A DNA stretch of 64,000 nucleotides from Paenibacillus sp. FSL H3-0469 (GCF_038051945.1 NZ_CP150302.1:5022001-5086000); one strand, 5' to 3'; positions 43,179-51,584 are shown, counted from the first letter of the stretch. Notes: a model not told the origin generated them from the sequence alone. Translations and numbers: made by a program.

Positions 43179-44462
43179 ATGGAACAGAGCGTCATCATTG
43201 GAAGAGAAGCGGTAGCTGCCAAAAGAAAGCAGTATTTCTACCCGTGCACCGCACATTTTTACCGGGATGCCCCGCAATTGGTACGCGGAAGCATGCAGTA
43301 CGTCTACGATGAGAACGGCAAGGAATACACCGACTTCTTCGCGGGAGTCTCTGTGGTTGCCTGCGGCCACTGTAATCCGGCTATTACTTCACGTACGATA
43401 GCACAACTGCAGCAATTGCAGCACACCTCGCCGATCTATCTGACCCAGCCGAATGTAGACTTAGCGGAACGTCTGGAAGAAGTGCTGCCGGGCGCGTTGC
43501 GCCGGACATTCTTCGTCAACAGCGGCTCAGAGGCGAATGAAGGGGCGCTGCTGCTGGCGCGGATGCATACGGGCCGCAAAGGCTTCATTGCTCTGGAGGC
43601 CGGCCTGCATGGCCGGACCAATCTCACTATGAGTGTGACCGGGCTGCAAATGTGGAGAACCGATGCTTACCTCGATGAGGATGTAACGTTCATTAAGCGC
43701 CCGTATCATCCGGAATTGACGCTGGAGGAAGCGGCGGCTCAGTCCATACAGAATTTGAAGGAAGTACTCGCTGCCCAGGGAGACACCATCGCTGCTATGA
43801 TCGTGGAGCCGATTCAAGGGAACGGCGGTATCGTCATGCCTGCGCTGTCTTACTTCCGTGAGGTGAAGGCGCTGCTTGAGCAGTACGGCGTACTGCTGAT
43901 TGACGACGAAATCCAGACCGGCTACGGCCGGACGGGAGCAATGTTTGCGATGGAGCATTTCGGCGTCGTGCCGGACATTATCAGCATGGCTAAGGCGCTG
44001 GGGAACGGAGTGCCTATTGCTGCCTTTTCTACGACGGATGAGATTGCGGCATCGCTGAACAAGCCTTCCGCCTCGACGTTCGGAGGGAATCCGGTCTCTG
44101 CGGCTACAGCGCTGGCGGTGCTGGACTACATCCGTGATGAACGGCTGGCGGAACGTGCGGCTGAGCTCGGCGGGCAGCTGAAGCAAGGCTTGCTTGCTCT
44201 CCAGGAGCGTTACCCTGCGTTGATTACTGATGTACGGGGCAGCGGACTTATGCTGGGGGCTGAGCTGGCCGGCTCGGTGACTGAGGACGCTGCGGCTGTG
44301 ACAGACTATGTGCTGGAAGAGCTGAAGGACCGCGGATACCTGATCGGCAAAAACGGGATAGGCCGCAACGTTCTCGCCTTCCAGCCGCCGCTAGTTGTCA
44401 CTTCCGGGAATATCGATGCCCTGCTGGATGCACTCCGTGAAGTGCTGCAAGCGATCCACTAA
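43179..44462 (+). CDS. Class III aminotransferase (aspartate aminotransferase family)
   Basis: 427-residue PLP enzyme of fold type I, class III (ornithine/acetylornithine/AGXT2-like). The opening PCTAHFYRDAPQLVRGSMQY, the cofactor-phosphate GSEANEGAL, the Asp of LLIDDEIQTGYGRTG and the Schiff-base Lys in SMAKALGNG are intact. The amino donor and acceptor cannot be fixed by eye; omega-amino acids or pyruvate/glyoxylate are usual. It has its own GAGGGGAA site and a TATAAT at 43092-43097, so it may also be transcribed separately from the upstream operon. It precedes the prenyltransferase by 17 bp. Confidence 0.88.
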   Translation: MEQSVIIGREAVAAKRKQYFYPCTAHFYRDAPQLVRGSMQYVYDENGKEYTDFFAGVSVVACGHCNPAITSRTIAQLQQLQHTSPIYLTQPNVDLAERLEEVLPGALRRTFFVNSGSEANEGALLLARMHTGRKGFIALEAGLHGRTNLTMSVTGLQMWRTDAYLDEDVTFIKRPYHPELTLEEAAAQSIQNLKEVLAAQGDTIAAMIVEPIQGNGGIVMPALSYFREVKALLEQYGVLLIDDEIQTGYGRTGAMFAMEHFGVVPDIISMAKALGNGVPIAAFSTTDEIAASLNKPSASTFGGNPVSAATALAVLDYIRDERLAERAAELGGQLKQGLLALQERYPALITDVRGSGLMLGAELAGSVTEDAAAVTDYVLEELKDRGYLIGKNGIGRNVLAFQPPLVVTSGNIDALLDALREVLQAIH

Positions 44463-44479
44463 GAAAGAGGCCTAACATT

Positions 44480-45364
44480 ATGGTTATCATTAATGCTTTT
44501 AAACATACGGCGCTTAAATTGAAAATGTTCAGCGAGCTGGTGATGTTCTCCCATACGCTGTTCTCCCTGCCGTTTGCCATCATCTCGATGGTGTGGGCGG
44601 CTGGCGGCTGGCCTTCCGGCCATATGATGTTATGGGGACTGATCGCGCTGATCGGGGCACGCAACGGGGCGAATGCGTTCAATCGTTTGGTGGACCGCAC
44701 CTTCGATGGCAACAATCCGCGTACCGCCCACCGGCATCTGCCGCAGCGTCTGCTCGCCGAGAAAGAAGTCATTCTGTTCATTATCATCAATTATGCTCTG
44801 TTCATTGTGGCTTCCGGCATGCTGAACCTGCTCTGTCTGGTGCTGTCACCGGTAGCCATTGTACTGATCTCATCCTACTCTTATACGAAGCGCTTTACCT
44901 TCCTCAGCCATCTGTATCTGGGCTTCGTGATTGCTTCGGCACCAATTGGCGCCTGGTTTGCGGTTACAGGGAACATCGCGTTCACGCCGTTCGTGATCGG
45001 AACCGTGGTAATGCTATGGATTGCCGGCTTTGATATCATCTACGGAACTCAGGATATTGAGTTCGACCGGAAGAACGGCTTATGGTCCATCCCGAGCTTC
45101 TTCGGCCTGGAGAAAGCGCTGCGGATCTCCAAGGGGCTGCATTTCATTATGGTAATGCTGCTGCTGTTCCTGTACCTCTGGCGTGATCTCGGCTGGATGT
45201 ATCTGGTCGGCATCGGCATTGCTACGGTACTGCTCATGGCGGAGCACAAGATCATCAAGCCTGCTAACCGTAAGCTGATGAAGGTGGCTTCTTATAATTT
45301 GAATCAGGTGATCAGTATGGTGATATTACTTTGTACGCTGATTGATTATTTTTACGTTAATTAG
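44480..45364 (+). CDS. dmkA: UbiA-family prenyltransferase, DmkA-like
   Basis: 294-residue integral membrane enzyme with eight or nine helices. Two Asp-rich motifs that bind prenyl diphosphate and Mg are seen: NAFNRLVDRTFDGNNPRT and YGTQDIEFDRKNG; YSYTKRFTFLSHLYLG lies between them. It belongs to the MqnP/UbiA-like subgroup rather than MenA. In EET loci the equivalent gene supplies a demethylmenaquinone used by Ndh2. The polyprenyl donor could come from the dmkB-like synthase encoded convergently 0.8 kb away. The gene symbol is inferred from context. Confidence 0.82.
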   Translation: MVIINAFKHTALKLKMFSELVMFSHTLFSLPFAIISMVWAAGGWPSGHMMLWGLIALIGARNGANAFNRLVDRTFDGNNPRTAHRHLPQRLLAEKEVILFIIINYALFIVASGMLNLLCLVLSPVAIVLISSYSYTKRFTFLSHLYLGFVIASAPIGAWFAVTGNIAFTPFVIGTVVMLWIAGFDIIYGTQDIEFDRKNGLWSIPSFFGLEKALRISKGLHFIMVMLLLFLYLWRDLGWMYLVGIGIATVLLMAEHKIIKPANRKLMKVASYNLNQVISMVILLCTLIDYFYVN

Positions 45365-45447
45365 AGGTGGGGGTGGGGGGCGGCGCGTCGGGTGCGCTGG
45401 AGGTTGGGGCGCTGCACTGCGCGGAATATTTGGACTTCCGGTCGCTG

Positions 45448-45502
45448 TTAACTTCGGATTCCCTGATTATAACCGCTGGCTGCGGTAGGAATCCGAAGTT
45501 AA
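45448..45502 (+). other. Long perfect inverted repeat with nested hairpin
   Basis: 15-bp perfect arms TTAACTTCGGATTCC / GGAATCCGAAGTTAA, and inside the 25-nt loop a second stem ACCGC / GCGGT. No T tract follows, so it is not a standard terminator. It lies 84 bp after dmkA. Confidence 0.7.
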
Positions 45503-45617
45503 AGGCGAACGCTTCGCTCCTCCAGTTCCAAAATTCCTCTCCGTTCCGTCCTAACCTCCCCAGGCAAGATTAACTTCAAAAAGACAACAGGCCTCCCCAG
45601 CAGGGGCAGGCAGCAAA

Positions 45618-45659
45618 AAAAGCGCGAAAAGCTTAGAGCTTCGCGCTTTTCTTCTTTTT
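45618..45659 (+). terminator. Terminator downstream of the dmkA operon
   Basis: Stem AAAAGCGCGAA / TTCGCGCTTTT with an 11-nt loop, followed by CTTCTTTTT. It is the best terminator of the plus-strand EET operon, about 250 bp after dmkA. Confidence 0.75.
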
Positions 45660-45672
45660 GGGCAGCAACCTT

Positions 45673-45795
<123 letters not shown>

Positions 45796-46114
45796 AACCT
45801 GTAACATCCCTGTAGCTAAACACGTTCACGTTCGCTTCGCTGCGTTCACTTGTTTAGCGAAGTGGCAGTAACCATTGGCATGGCAATTGCATTCCGTACA
45901 TTAGAATCCGGTGAAATTAGTCTTAAAATCGCATCGGTTGCACTTTGTACAGTAGAATTTGCTCAATGGATGTGAAATGGGCACTTTTTACGAAATCAAT
46001 GGTACAAAATACAACAGAACACGTTTGAGCTTAAGAATTGGTGGAATCTGTTGTACAAAGTACAATCATCAGCATTAGATTCCAAGGGTCCATCCCTTGA
46101 ACCCGCCAAGGCAA
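45796..46114. other. Intergenic spacer with GTACA cores
   Basis: Non-coding spacer between the two convergent EET operons. GTACA-centred motifs occur at 45896, 45947 and 46053 (51 bp and then 106 bp apart), and gTACAAA-TACAA occurs at 46012 and 46053. This may be a decayed member of the 51-bp arrays, but similarity is slight. Nothing else seen. Confidence 0.35.
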
Positions 46115-46141
46115 CAAAAAAGAGCCTGATTAAAGGCTCTT
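46115..46141 (-). terminator. Terminator of the pplA-ndh2-dmkB side
   Basis: Minus strand stem AAGAGCC / GGCTCTT with an 8-nt loop and a TTTTT run, 43 bp after the dmkB stop. Confidence 0.78.
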
Positions 46142-46183
46142 GATTGGGAAAATATTAAAACGTGCCGGCGGGCAAGACCCGGA

Positions 46184-47164
46184 TCAGCGGTCACGCCCGG
46201 CGAAGTATTGCAGCAGGGTCTTCAGATCGGCATGTGCAGGGAAGCTGGAGAGCTGCTCCACAATTCCGGCAGCCTGGGACAGGTAGCCCTGGCTGAGGGC
46301 CTCTGAGCGGGCTAGGGCATCACTGCCTCTTACCAGCTCCAAGACCTGCACGATGTCCGCAGGAGAAGAGTCAGGGCCTATTCTGCGGATGACAGGAGCA
46401 AGCTCAGCATCCTGTAAGGCGAAGAGCACCGGAAGGGTAACCTGACCGTGGCGAAGATCGCTGCCGGCCGGCTTGCCGAGGACATCCGCCGATTGCGTGA
46501 AGTCCAGGATGTCATCCTGAATCTGGAATGACATCCCCAGCGCTTCGCCGAAATCATAGAGAAGCTGGGCAGTCTCTGCACTGCTCTCCGCCGACAGTGC
46601 GCCTACCCGCAGGCAGGTGGCCATCAGCAGCGCGGTTTTGTTACGGGACTTCTCCAGATATTGCTCCAGTGTAAGATCATAATCGAAGGCATGCTCCAAT
46701 TGCTGGTATTCACCGAGACATAGCTGGCCCGTAGCGACAGAGGACAAATCGTGAACGTAACGGTCCTTATCCCCGGTGTACTTGCTAAGCAGTTCAATAA
46801 TGCGGGCAGACATATAATTACCGATATGGACAGCGGATAGAATCCCGGTCTTGATATGCAGCGCAGGCTCGCCCCGCCGCAGCTCGGCGTTATCAATAAT
46901 ATCGTCATGAATCAGTGAGGCCACATGGATAAATTCAGCCGCAGCGGATAATTGCAGGGTTCGGCGTTCGGCGGATTTCAGTCCAAAACGGCTGCCGACA
47001 ATGACCATCAGCGGGCGGAGGCGTTTGCCGCCGGAGCCTGTCAGTTCAAGAATGCTCTGCGCCAGCTGCGACTTTTTGGGAACATCCTTATCGCGGGTCA
47101 CCAGATTCTTAATTTCGCGGTTAATTTCATTCAGATCGATATTCAGTGCTTCATGCAGCTTCAT
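46184..47164 (-). CDS. dmkB: Polyprenyl diphosphate synthase, DmkB-like
   Basis: 326-residue trans-isoprenyl diphosphate synthase. Both Asp-rich motifs are present: LIHDDIIDNAELRRG and FQIQDDILDFT, with GGKRLRP near the N-terminus and KPAGSDLRHGQVTLP. It resembles the large subunit HepT of heptaprenyl diphosphate synthase and makes the side chain of menaquinone or demethylmenaquinone. ATG at 47164 with AGGTGGGA at 9 bp is preferred to GTG at 47179. It follows the HepS-like gene by 18 bp, forming a two-subunit enzyme operon, on the same strand as ndh2 and pplA. Confidence 0.88.
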   Translation of the reverse strand: MKLHEALNIDLNEINREIKNLVTRDKDVPKKSQLAQSILELTGSGGKRLRPLMVIVGSRFGLKSAERRTLQLSAAAEFIHVASLIHDDIIDNAELRRGEPALHIKTGILSAVHIGNYMSARIIELLSKYTGDKDRYVHDLSSVATGQLCLGEYQQLEHAFDYDLTLEQYLEKSRNKTALLMATCLRVGALSAESSAETAQLLYDFGEALGMSFQIQDDILDFTQSADVLGKPAGSDLRHGQVTLPVLFALQDAELAPVIRRIGPDSSPADIVQVLELVRGSDALARSEALSQGYLSQAAGIVEQLSSFPAHADLKTLLQYFAGRDR

Positions 47165-47182
47165 CGTTCGTGTTCCCACCTG

Positions 47183-47632
47183 TCAAATGGCTTTGCTGGT
47201 ACGGCTTCGTTGTCTGCGCTCCTGAATGAGGAATTCACCCAGCTCCCTGGCAGGATTGTGTTCCGTGAACTCTCCATTTGAACGTTCGATCTGCATTTTT
47301 TTGATGGAAGGGGCCATGTAGGCCACCAGATCCAGCTCCCGGCATTTCACTGCAAATTGCAGATAGAAGCTGTAGAGGTAATCTCCATCCAAAATATTGC
47401 GGGTCAGGTCAGGATGATGTGGGACACATTCCATATGGCGCTGTGCTGCCACGGTAAGAATGGTATAAATGCCTAGTAAATGGATTTTGCGGTCATATTC
47501 CAGATCATGGCGTTCCAGTACCGAGAGCATTTGCTCACATTCTGCCGGAGAGAGAGACAACTGAATTCCGGCAATATCAGACATTTCAGCCTGAAGCAAC
47601 CGGAACGTATCTTCAATGATTTTTTGGTCCAC
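47183..47632 (-). CDS. Short heptaprenyl diphosphate synthase component I-like protein
   Basis: 149-residue protein resembling the C-terminal half of HepS (HEPPP_synt_1): RNILDGDYLYSFYLQFAVKC, then LVAYMAPSIKKMQIERSNG, matches the region that sets chain length together with HepT. Family members are usually about 250 residues, so this is short, but GTG at 47632 has a good AAGGAGAG site and there is no sign of a frameshift. It directly precedes the dmkB-like catalytic subunit. Probable non-catalytic partner of that enzyme. Confidence 0.7.
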   Translation of the reverse strand: MDQKIIEDTFRLLQAEMSDIAGIQLSLSPAECEQMLSVLERHDLEYDRKIHLLGIYTILTVAAQRHMECVPHHPDLTRNILDGDYLYSFYLQFAVKCRELDLVAYMAPSIKKMQIERSNGEFTEHNPARELGEFLIQERRQRSRTSKAI

Positions 47633-47746
47633 AAGCTTCTCTCCTTCTTGTCGGTTTTGCTGGAGGAACCGGATCCCTGATTATCCCTACAAAACCACTT
47701 TGTTGAAAATGCGCACATAAATGTACAAGCACCTCGTTAAACAAGG

Positions 47747-47777
47747 AGAGTAATGTGTCCTAGGGACACATTACTCT
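47747..47777. other. 14-bp perfect hairpin between ndh2 and the HepS-like gene
   Basis: Arms AGAGTAATGTGTCC / GGACACATTACTCT around a 3-nt loop, 94 bp after ndh2. No T run of note on either strand. It could end or process the pplA-ndh2 transcript and so separate it from hepS-dmkB. Confidence 0.6.
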
Positions 47778-47870
47778 TAAGAATATCCTATTCAGCTTGC
47801 AGCAGCGCAGCTTATGCATCCGCCGCTGTTATAAATGAATGTAGTTCTTAACCACCGGTTACCCGGTTCA

Positions 47871-49748
47871 TCAGTCGGTATACAGATACCAGCGCCGGAC
47901 GAGGGGAATCCTCTTCCACTGCTTCTTGAGCCAAGGAAGAACATAGTAATCCAGACCGAACACGCTGCCGGAACCGCCGATGCAGGCAATCGCTGCCCCA
48001 ACATACCAGAGCATTTCTGTTGCTGCCATCTTGGTGGTCCAGATCATAACCGCCATACCTATCGTGGCCAGAGCCGAGATAGCTGTGAACAGACCAACGA
48101 TCAGCATTACACCGAAGACGATCTCGGCACAAACCATACCGATTTGGAACCATTTAGCCAGGAAGGTGTAAGAACCGTCCGGGTTGTAGAACATGAGATC
48201 CATGAACCAGTTAGAGATATCATAAATGAAGCCTGGAACCGGAAGAGCCGATACAGCTTCTTTGGCAGTGGATACTGCGGAAGCGGCAGACTGGGCATCT
48301 ACGGTAGTTTTGACTGCATCCACAGCCTGACTTGCTGCTGATGTGGCGTCTGCATAAGGAGCCGCAGGAATCAGGAAAATCTTATTTGGATCAACCCAGA
48401 TTTTGCGGATCTTCTCTATACCTTCATATAACCACATTCCCCCGAGCAGCATACGGAGCGGAACGAGCCAGAAGTTCGGCGAGCGCTTGGAGAAGTAACC
48501 GCCGACGAAGCTCTTGCGGTTCTCAACATGGAAGAACTCGTGCATCATGTATGTCCAGACCTTGTTGAAGCCCACAACCTGGGACAGATAGAACATATTG
48601 ATGAAATGTTTGGACAACATAGCCATGAAGCCGGTCAGCATGAAGAACTTGCCCGGAAGACCAACGTTCGCTACACCGTAGCGGCTGCCGATCGAAACCA
48701 TAGTGCCGTGGAAGCCTGGTTTGTATGCTTTTTTAGGCGTACCCTTGATATCGGCAGTGATATTCCCTGCGATAACTGGAGCGGCTTGTTCAGCATTCTC
48801 AACCATTTGCGGAACTGGACGCTCTTCGCCTTCAGGGATGAAGAAGATGTTATCCCCTACAACGTATACGTTCTTATGGTCAACACTTTCAAGGTGTTCA
48901 TTGGTAACAATACGTTTGCGGCCTTGCTGCTGAACATCAAGGTTGCCGACGATTTCGGAGCCTTCAACACCGGCTGTCCAGACGATGGTCTGTGCATCCA
49001 CGATGTTCTTCTCGCCGAGGGCAACGGAGCCTGCGCCTACTTCGGTGATTTTGGCGCCGGTAACGATTTCTACCTTCAGCTTGCGCAGACGGGCTTCGGC
49101 TTTCTGAATCAGCTTATCCGGCAGGATAGGCAGAATCTTCGGAGCCATATCAGCCACGACCAGTCTGACTTCGGAAGGATCGATGAAGAATTCTCTGCAG
49201 AGCTCGTCGCGCTGTTCGGCCATTTCACCTACAAGCTCAACGCCGGTGAAGCCGGCACCGATGATTACGAAGGTCAGCATAGCGCGGCGTGTAGCCGGGT
49301 TCTTTTCCTTCGCAGCTTTGGTGTACATGTCGCGGATCTGACGCTTCAGGGCAACTGCATCATCGTAGGACCAGAAGGAGAAGGTGTTCTCTTCTGCTCC
49401 AGGAATTCCGAAGAAGGTTGGCTTGCTTCCTGTGCCGATGACCAGATAATCATAAGCATAAGTGGCTTTGTCGGACTTTAGCTTCTTGTTCTTGAAATCA
49501 ATGTTGCTGATCTCATCCAGAACAACATCTACCTTCAGGCCGGCAAAGATTTTCTTCAAGTCAATTTTGATCGAATCCTCAGGTGCGCGATTCGCAGAAA
49601 CCTCATGCAGCTCAGTCAAAAGAGTGTGATATGGATTTCGGTCGATCAGTTTGATTTCTACATCTTTGTCGTTCTTAAATTTCTTTGCCAGTTTCTTAGC
49701 CGTGAGTACGCCGCCGTAGCCGCCGCCCAAAATGACTATTTTCTTCAA
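47871..49748 (-). CDS. ndh2: Type II NADH dehydrogenase with C-terminal membrane domain (Ndh2 of EET type)
   Basis: 625-residue flavoprotein. Residues about 1-400 are a standard NDH-2 with FAD-binding GGGYGGVLTAKKL, the NADH-binding GAGFTGVELVGE and the second FAD motif VYVVGDN. Unlike the usual 400-residue enzyme it continues with a membrane region of about four helices (from about 430) resembling DoxX, interrupted by an Ala-rich extracytoplasmic loop. This extended form is the one used in Listeria-type extracellular electron transfer, where it passes electrons from NADH to demethylmenaquinone. It follows pplA by 49 bp. Confidence 0.9.
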   Translation of the reverse strand: MKKIVILGGGYGGVLTAKKLAKKFKNDKDVEIKLIDRNPYHTLLTELHEVSANRAPEDSIKIDLKKIFAGLKVDVVLDEISNIDFKNKKLKSDKATYAYDYLVIGTGSKPTFFGIPGAEENTFSFWSYDDAVALKRQIRDMYTKAAKEKNPATRRAMLTFVIIGAGFTGVELVGEMAEQRDELCREFFIDPSEVRLVVADMAPKILPILPDKLIQKAEARLRKLKVEIVTGAKITEVGAGSVALGEKNIVDAQTIVWTAGVEGSEIVGNLDVQQQGRKRIVTNEHLESVDHKNVYVVGDNIFFIPEGEERPVPQMVENAEQAAPVIAGNITADIKGTPKKAYKPGFHGTMVSIGSRYGVANVGLPGKFFMLTGFMAMLSKHFINMFYLSQVVGFNKVWTYMMHEFFHVENRKSFVGGYFSKRSPNFWLVPLRMLLGGMWLYEGIEKIRKIWVDPNKIFLIPAAPYADATSAASQAVDAVKTTVDAQSAASAVSTAKEAVSALPVPGFIYDISNWFMDLMFYNPDGSYTFLAKWFQIGMVCAEIVFGVMLIVGLFTAISALATIGMAVMIWTTKMAATEMLWYVGAAIACIGGSGSVFGLDYYVLPWLKKQWKRIPLVRRWYLYTD

Positions 49749-49797
49749 GAGAAACTCACCTCATTCATCTGATTAGCTGCAAAAGGGTAGCGAATAA

Positions 49798-50703
49798 TTA
49801 TTTCGCGCCTTCGAGTGCTTTTTGTGCAAGTGTGAAATATTCACCAACGTGGATAGATACGCCGGAGATTGCGTCTGTCTTACCTTCAGCATCCAGGGTA
49901 GGAGCTACGCCTTTGTTCTCAAGGAAGTATTTCTCGGCAAGGGCGATTTCTTCATGCCATTCAGCAGCAGCGCCGCCGGCTTTCATGCCGTATTTGCCGT
50001 CTACAGAATATTGTTTCTTATCGTCGCCTGCAGCATTCACACCGCTGAAATTAACAGCTACAACGTTGCCGTTAGCAACAGACAGAGCTACAGTGGACTT
50101 CCAGCCGGATTTAGCATCCATTTCGCCTTCAGCGGTATATCCGCCATCTTTGTATGGGCCTGCTTGTGCAGGGCCGGCAGCAAGTGCAGCCTGAGCCGCG
50201 CCAACGAAATCACTAACGTGTACGGATACACCGGAGATTGCATCTGTTTTGCCTTCAGCATTTACAGTAAGAGCAGCAGGATCTTGTTTTTCAATCAGGT
50301 AGGCTTCAGCAAGAGCAGCCTGTTCATGCCATTCGGACTTTGCACCACCGATTTTAACCAGACCGTAGTTGCCGTCCTCGGATACTTTTTTCTTCAGGTC
50401 GCCCGCATTTTTAACATTGAAAGCATTCCAGTCAGCTTTGGTGATTTTGCCGCCTTCTACAGTCAGTTGTACAAAGGTCTGCCAGCCAGTCTCTGGATCG
50501 GCATCCACTGTACCGTAGTAGGTTCCGTCCTGGTACTTGCCTGTTTCGGCTGCTGGTGCAGCAGTTGCTTCAGCTGCGGCAGTAGCAGTTGCTACAGGTG
50601 CTGTTGTTGCAGCAGCGTTCTCTGCTTTGTTGCTGTTGCCACAACCTGCGAGTAAAGTACCCAGTACCAGAGCGCTCGACAAGATTACAGAAGCTTTTTT
50701 CAT
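49798..50703 (-). CDS. pplA: FMN-binding lipoprotein, PplA-like
   Basis: 301-residue lipoprotein with signal peptide and lipobox LLAGC (Cys21), an Ala/Thr-rich linker (about 25-55), and two homologous FMN_bind domains (about 56-170 and 183-300). Each ends with the flavin-attachment motif DAISGVS (Ser160 and Ser283), where FmnB/ApbE enzymes normally link FMN to Thr or Ser of an SGAT/S motif; here both have Val for Ala and Ser as acceptor. This two-domain layout is that of PplA, the outer electron carrier of flavin-based extracellular electron transfer. First gene of pplA-ndh2, under CRP/Fnr-type palindromes. RBS TTGGAGGTC. Confidence 0.9.
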   Translation of the reverse strand: MKKASVILSSALVLGTLLAGCGNSNKAENAAATTAPVATATAAAEATAAPAAETGKYQDGTYYGTVDADPETGWQTFVQLTVEGGKITKADWNAFNVKNAGDLKKKVSEDGNYGLVKIGGAKSEWHEQAALAEAYLIEKQDPAALTVNAEGKTDAISGVSVHVSDFVGAAQAALAAGPAQAGPYKDGGYTAEGEMDAKSGWKSTVALSVANGNVVAVNFSGVNAAGDDKKQYSVDGKYGMKAGGAAAEWHEEIALAEKYFLENKGVAPTLDAEGKTDAISGVSIHVGEYFTLAQKALEGAK

Positions 50704-50773
50704 TTTGATATGACCTCCAAGAAAATAGTTTAAAATATATATATTAAAATGTAAAACATTTTAATAGCGTTGG

Positions 50774-50811
50774 AAGTGATAAAAATCACTTTATAAATGA
50801 TAAATGTCACT
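50774..50811. promoter_or_regulatory. Two CRP/Fnr-type sites upstream of pplA
   Basis: AAGTGAT-aaaa-ATCACTT (50774-50791, perfect 7-bp arms; core AGTGA-n6-TCACT) and AATGA-n6-TCACT (50796-50811). They lie 70-110 bp before the pplA start. A TAATAT-like -10 near 50744-50749 would put the first site at about -40, the class II activator position. Confidence 0.6.
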
Positions 50812-50935
50812 CTCATCTCGGTCTTAAGTCCCTTTTTGTAGCAGGCATACGACATATATCGGCAGGCAATAAGAAAAAATTTAATCATATCGTTTCTTGT
50901 TCGATGGCATTTTAGCACAAGCATTGAAACTATCA

Positions 50936-50951
50936 TGTGAAAATAATCACT
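50936..50951. promoter_or_regulatory. Distal CRP/Fnr-type site upstream of pplA
   Basis: TGTGA-aaataa-TCACT, one mismatch from the consensus TGTGA-n6-TCACA. It lies 230 bp before pplA and 240 bp before the divergent csbD. The remainder of 50812-51187 is AT-rich without a convincing gene. Confidence 0.55.
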
Positions 50952-51187
50952 TAAATCATAAATAAATTTACTTCTGAAGTATATCAAATTTTAAGATAGT
51001 TGAATAGCTTTTTATAAAGACTTTTATGTGACAAAAGTTGAGTTATTTTGCACGGTTTTACCCCGTTGCAGGTTGCAGCCCCTGCACTCCTTGGCGATTC
51101 AGCGAAAAGTCATAGGGGTAATAGATCACAAGCAATTATAAGCTTTCGCCAGACATTAAATTAGACAACTAAGGAGATGAGCTTGTA

Positions 51188-51391
51188 GTGGATAACAATG
51201 TGATCAAAGGTAAGTGGCTGCAGATTAAAGGTGAAGCCAAGAAGCAATGGGGCAAGCTGACAGATGATGATCTGGATGTCATCGACGGTGAAAAAGACAA
51301 GCTGGTAGGCAAGCTGCAGGAGCGTTACGGCCATTCCAAAGATGAAGCCGAAGCGGAGTACCATAAGTGGGAGTCCTCCCACCGCAGCTAA
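51188..51391 (+). CDS. CsbD family stress protein
   Basis: 67-residue, highly charged soluble protein of the CsbD family: NVIKGKWLQIKGEAKKQWGK, then LTDDDLDVIDGEKDKLVGKLQ and ERYGHSKDEAEAE. These small proteins are induced by general stress in Bacillales; the molecular role is unknown. GTG start with AAGGAGATG. Divergent from pplA. A terminator lies directly after it. Confidence 0.9.
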   Translation: MDNNVIKGKWLQIKGEAKKQWGKLTDDDLDVIDGEKDKLVGKLQERYGHSKDEAEAEYHKWESSHRS

Positions 51392-51411
51392 TCAGCAGTT
51401 CATAATAAAGG

Positions 51412-51449
51412 AAAGAGCGCAAATTGTATCTGATTTGCGCTCTTTTGCT
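51412..51449 (+). terminator. Terminator of csbD gene
   Basis: Stem AAAGAGCGCAAAT / ATTTGCGCTCTTT, 13 bp, 8-nt loop, followed by TGCTG. Confidence 0.75.
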
Positions 51450-51584
51450 GTCTTCCGGACATGCGGCAGCTTTCATTCTCATATATATACATATGCAATA
51501 GCCCTCACGCTTCATGTTTTCATTCCTCCAGTATGATACTATAAACATTATATGTGAACTTATTTTCGCTGCAGGAGTGAAGCC

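Noticed and set aside
50730..50987. 85-codon minus-strand frame upstream of pplA
   Set aside because: Covers the CRP/Fnr sites and AT-rich promoter; composition follows base bias and there is no RBS.
51110..51187. Sigma-B promoter for csbD
   Set aside because: A GGGGTAA motif exists but no matching GTTT -35 at the required distance.
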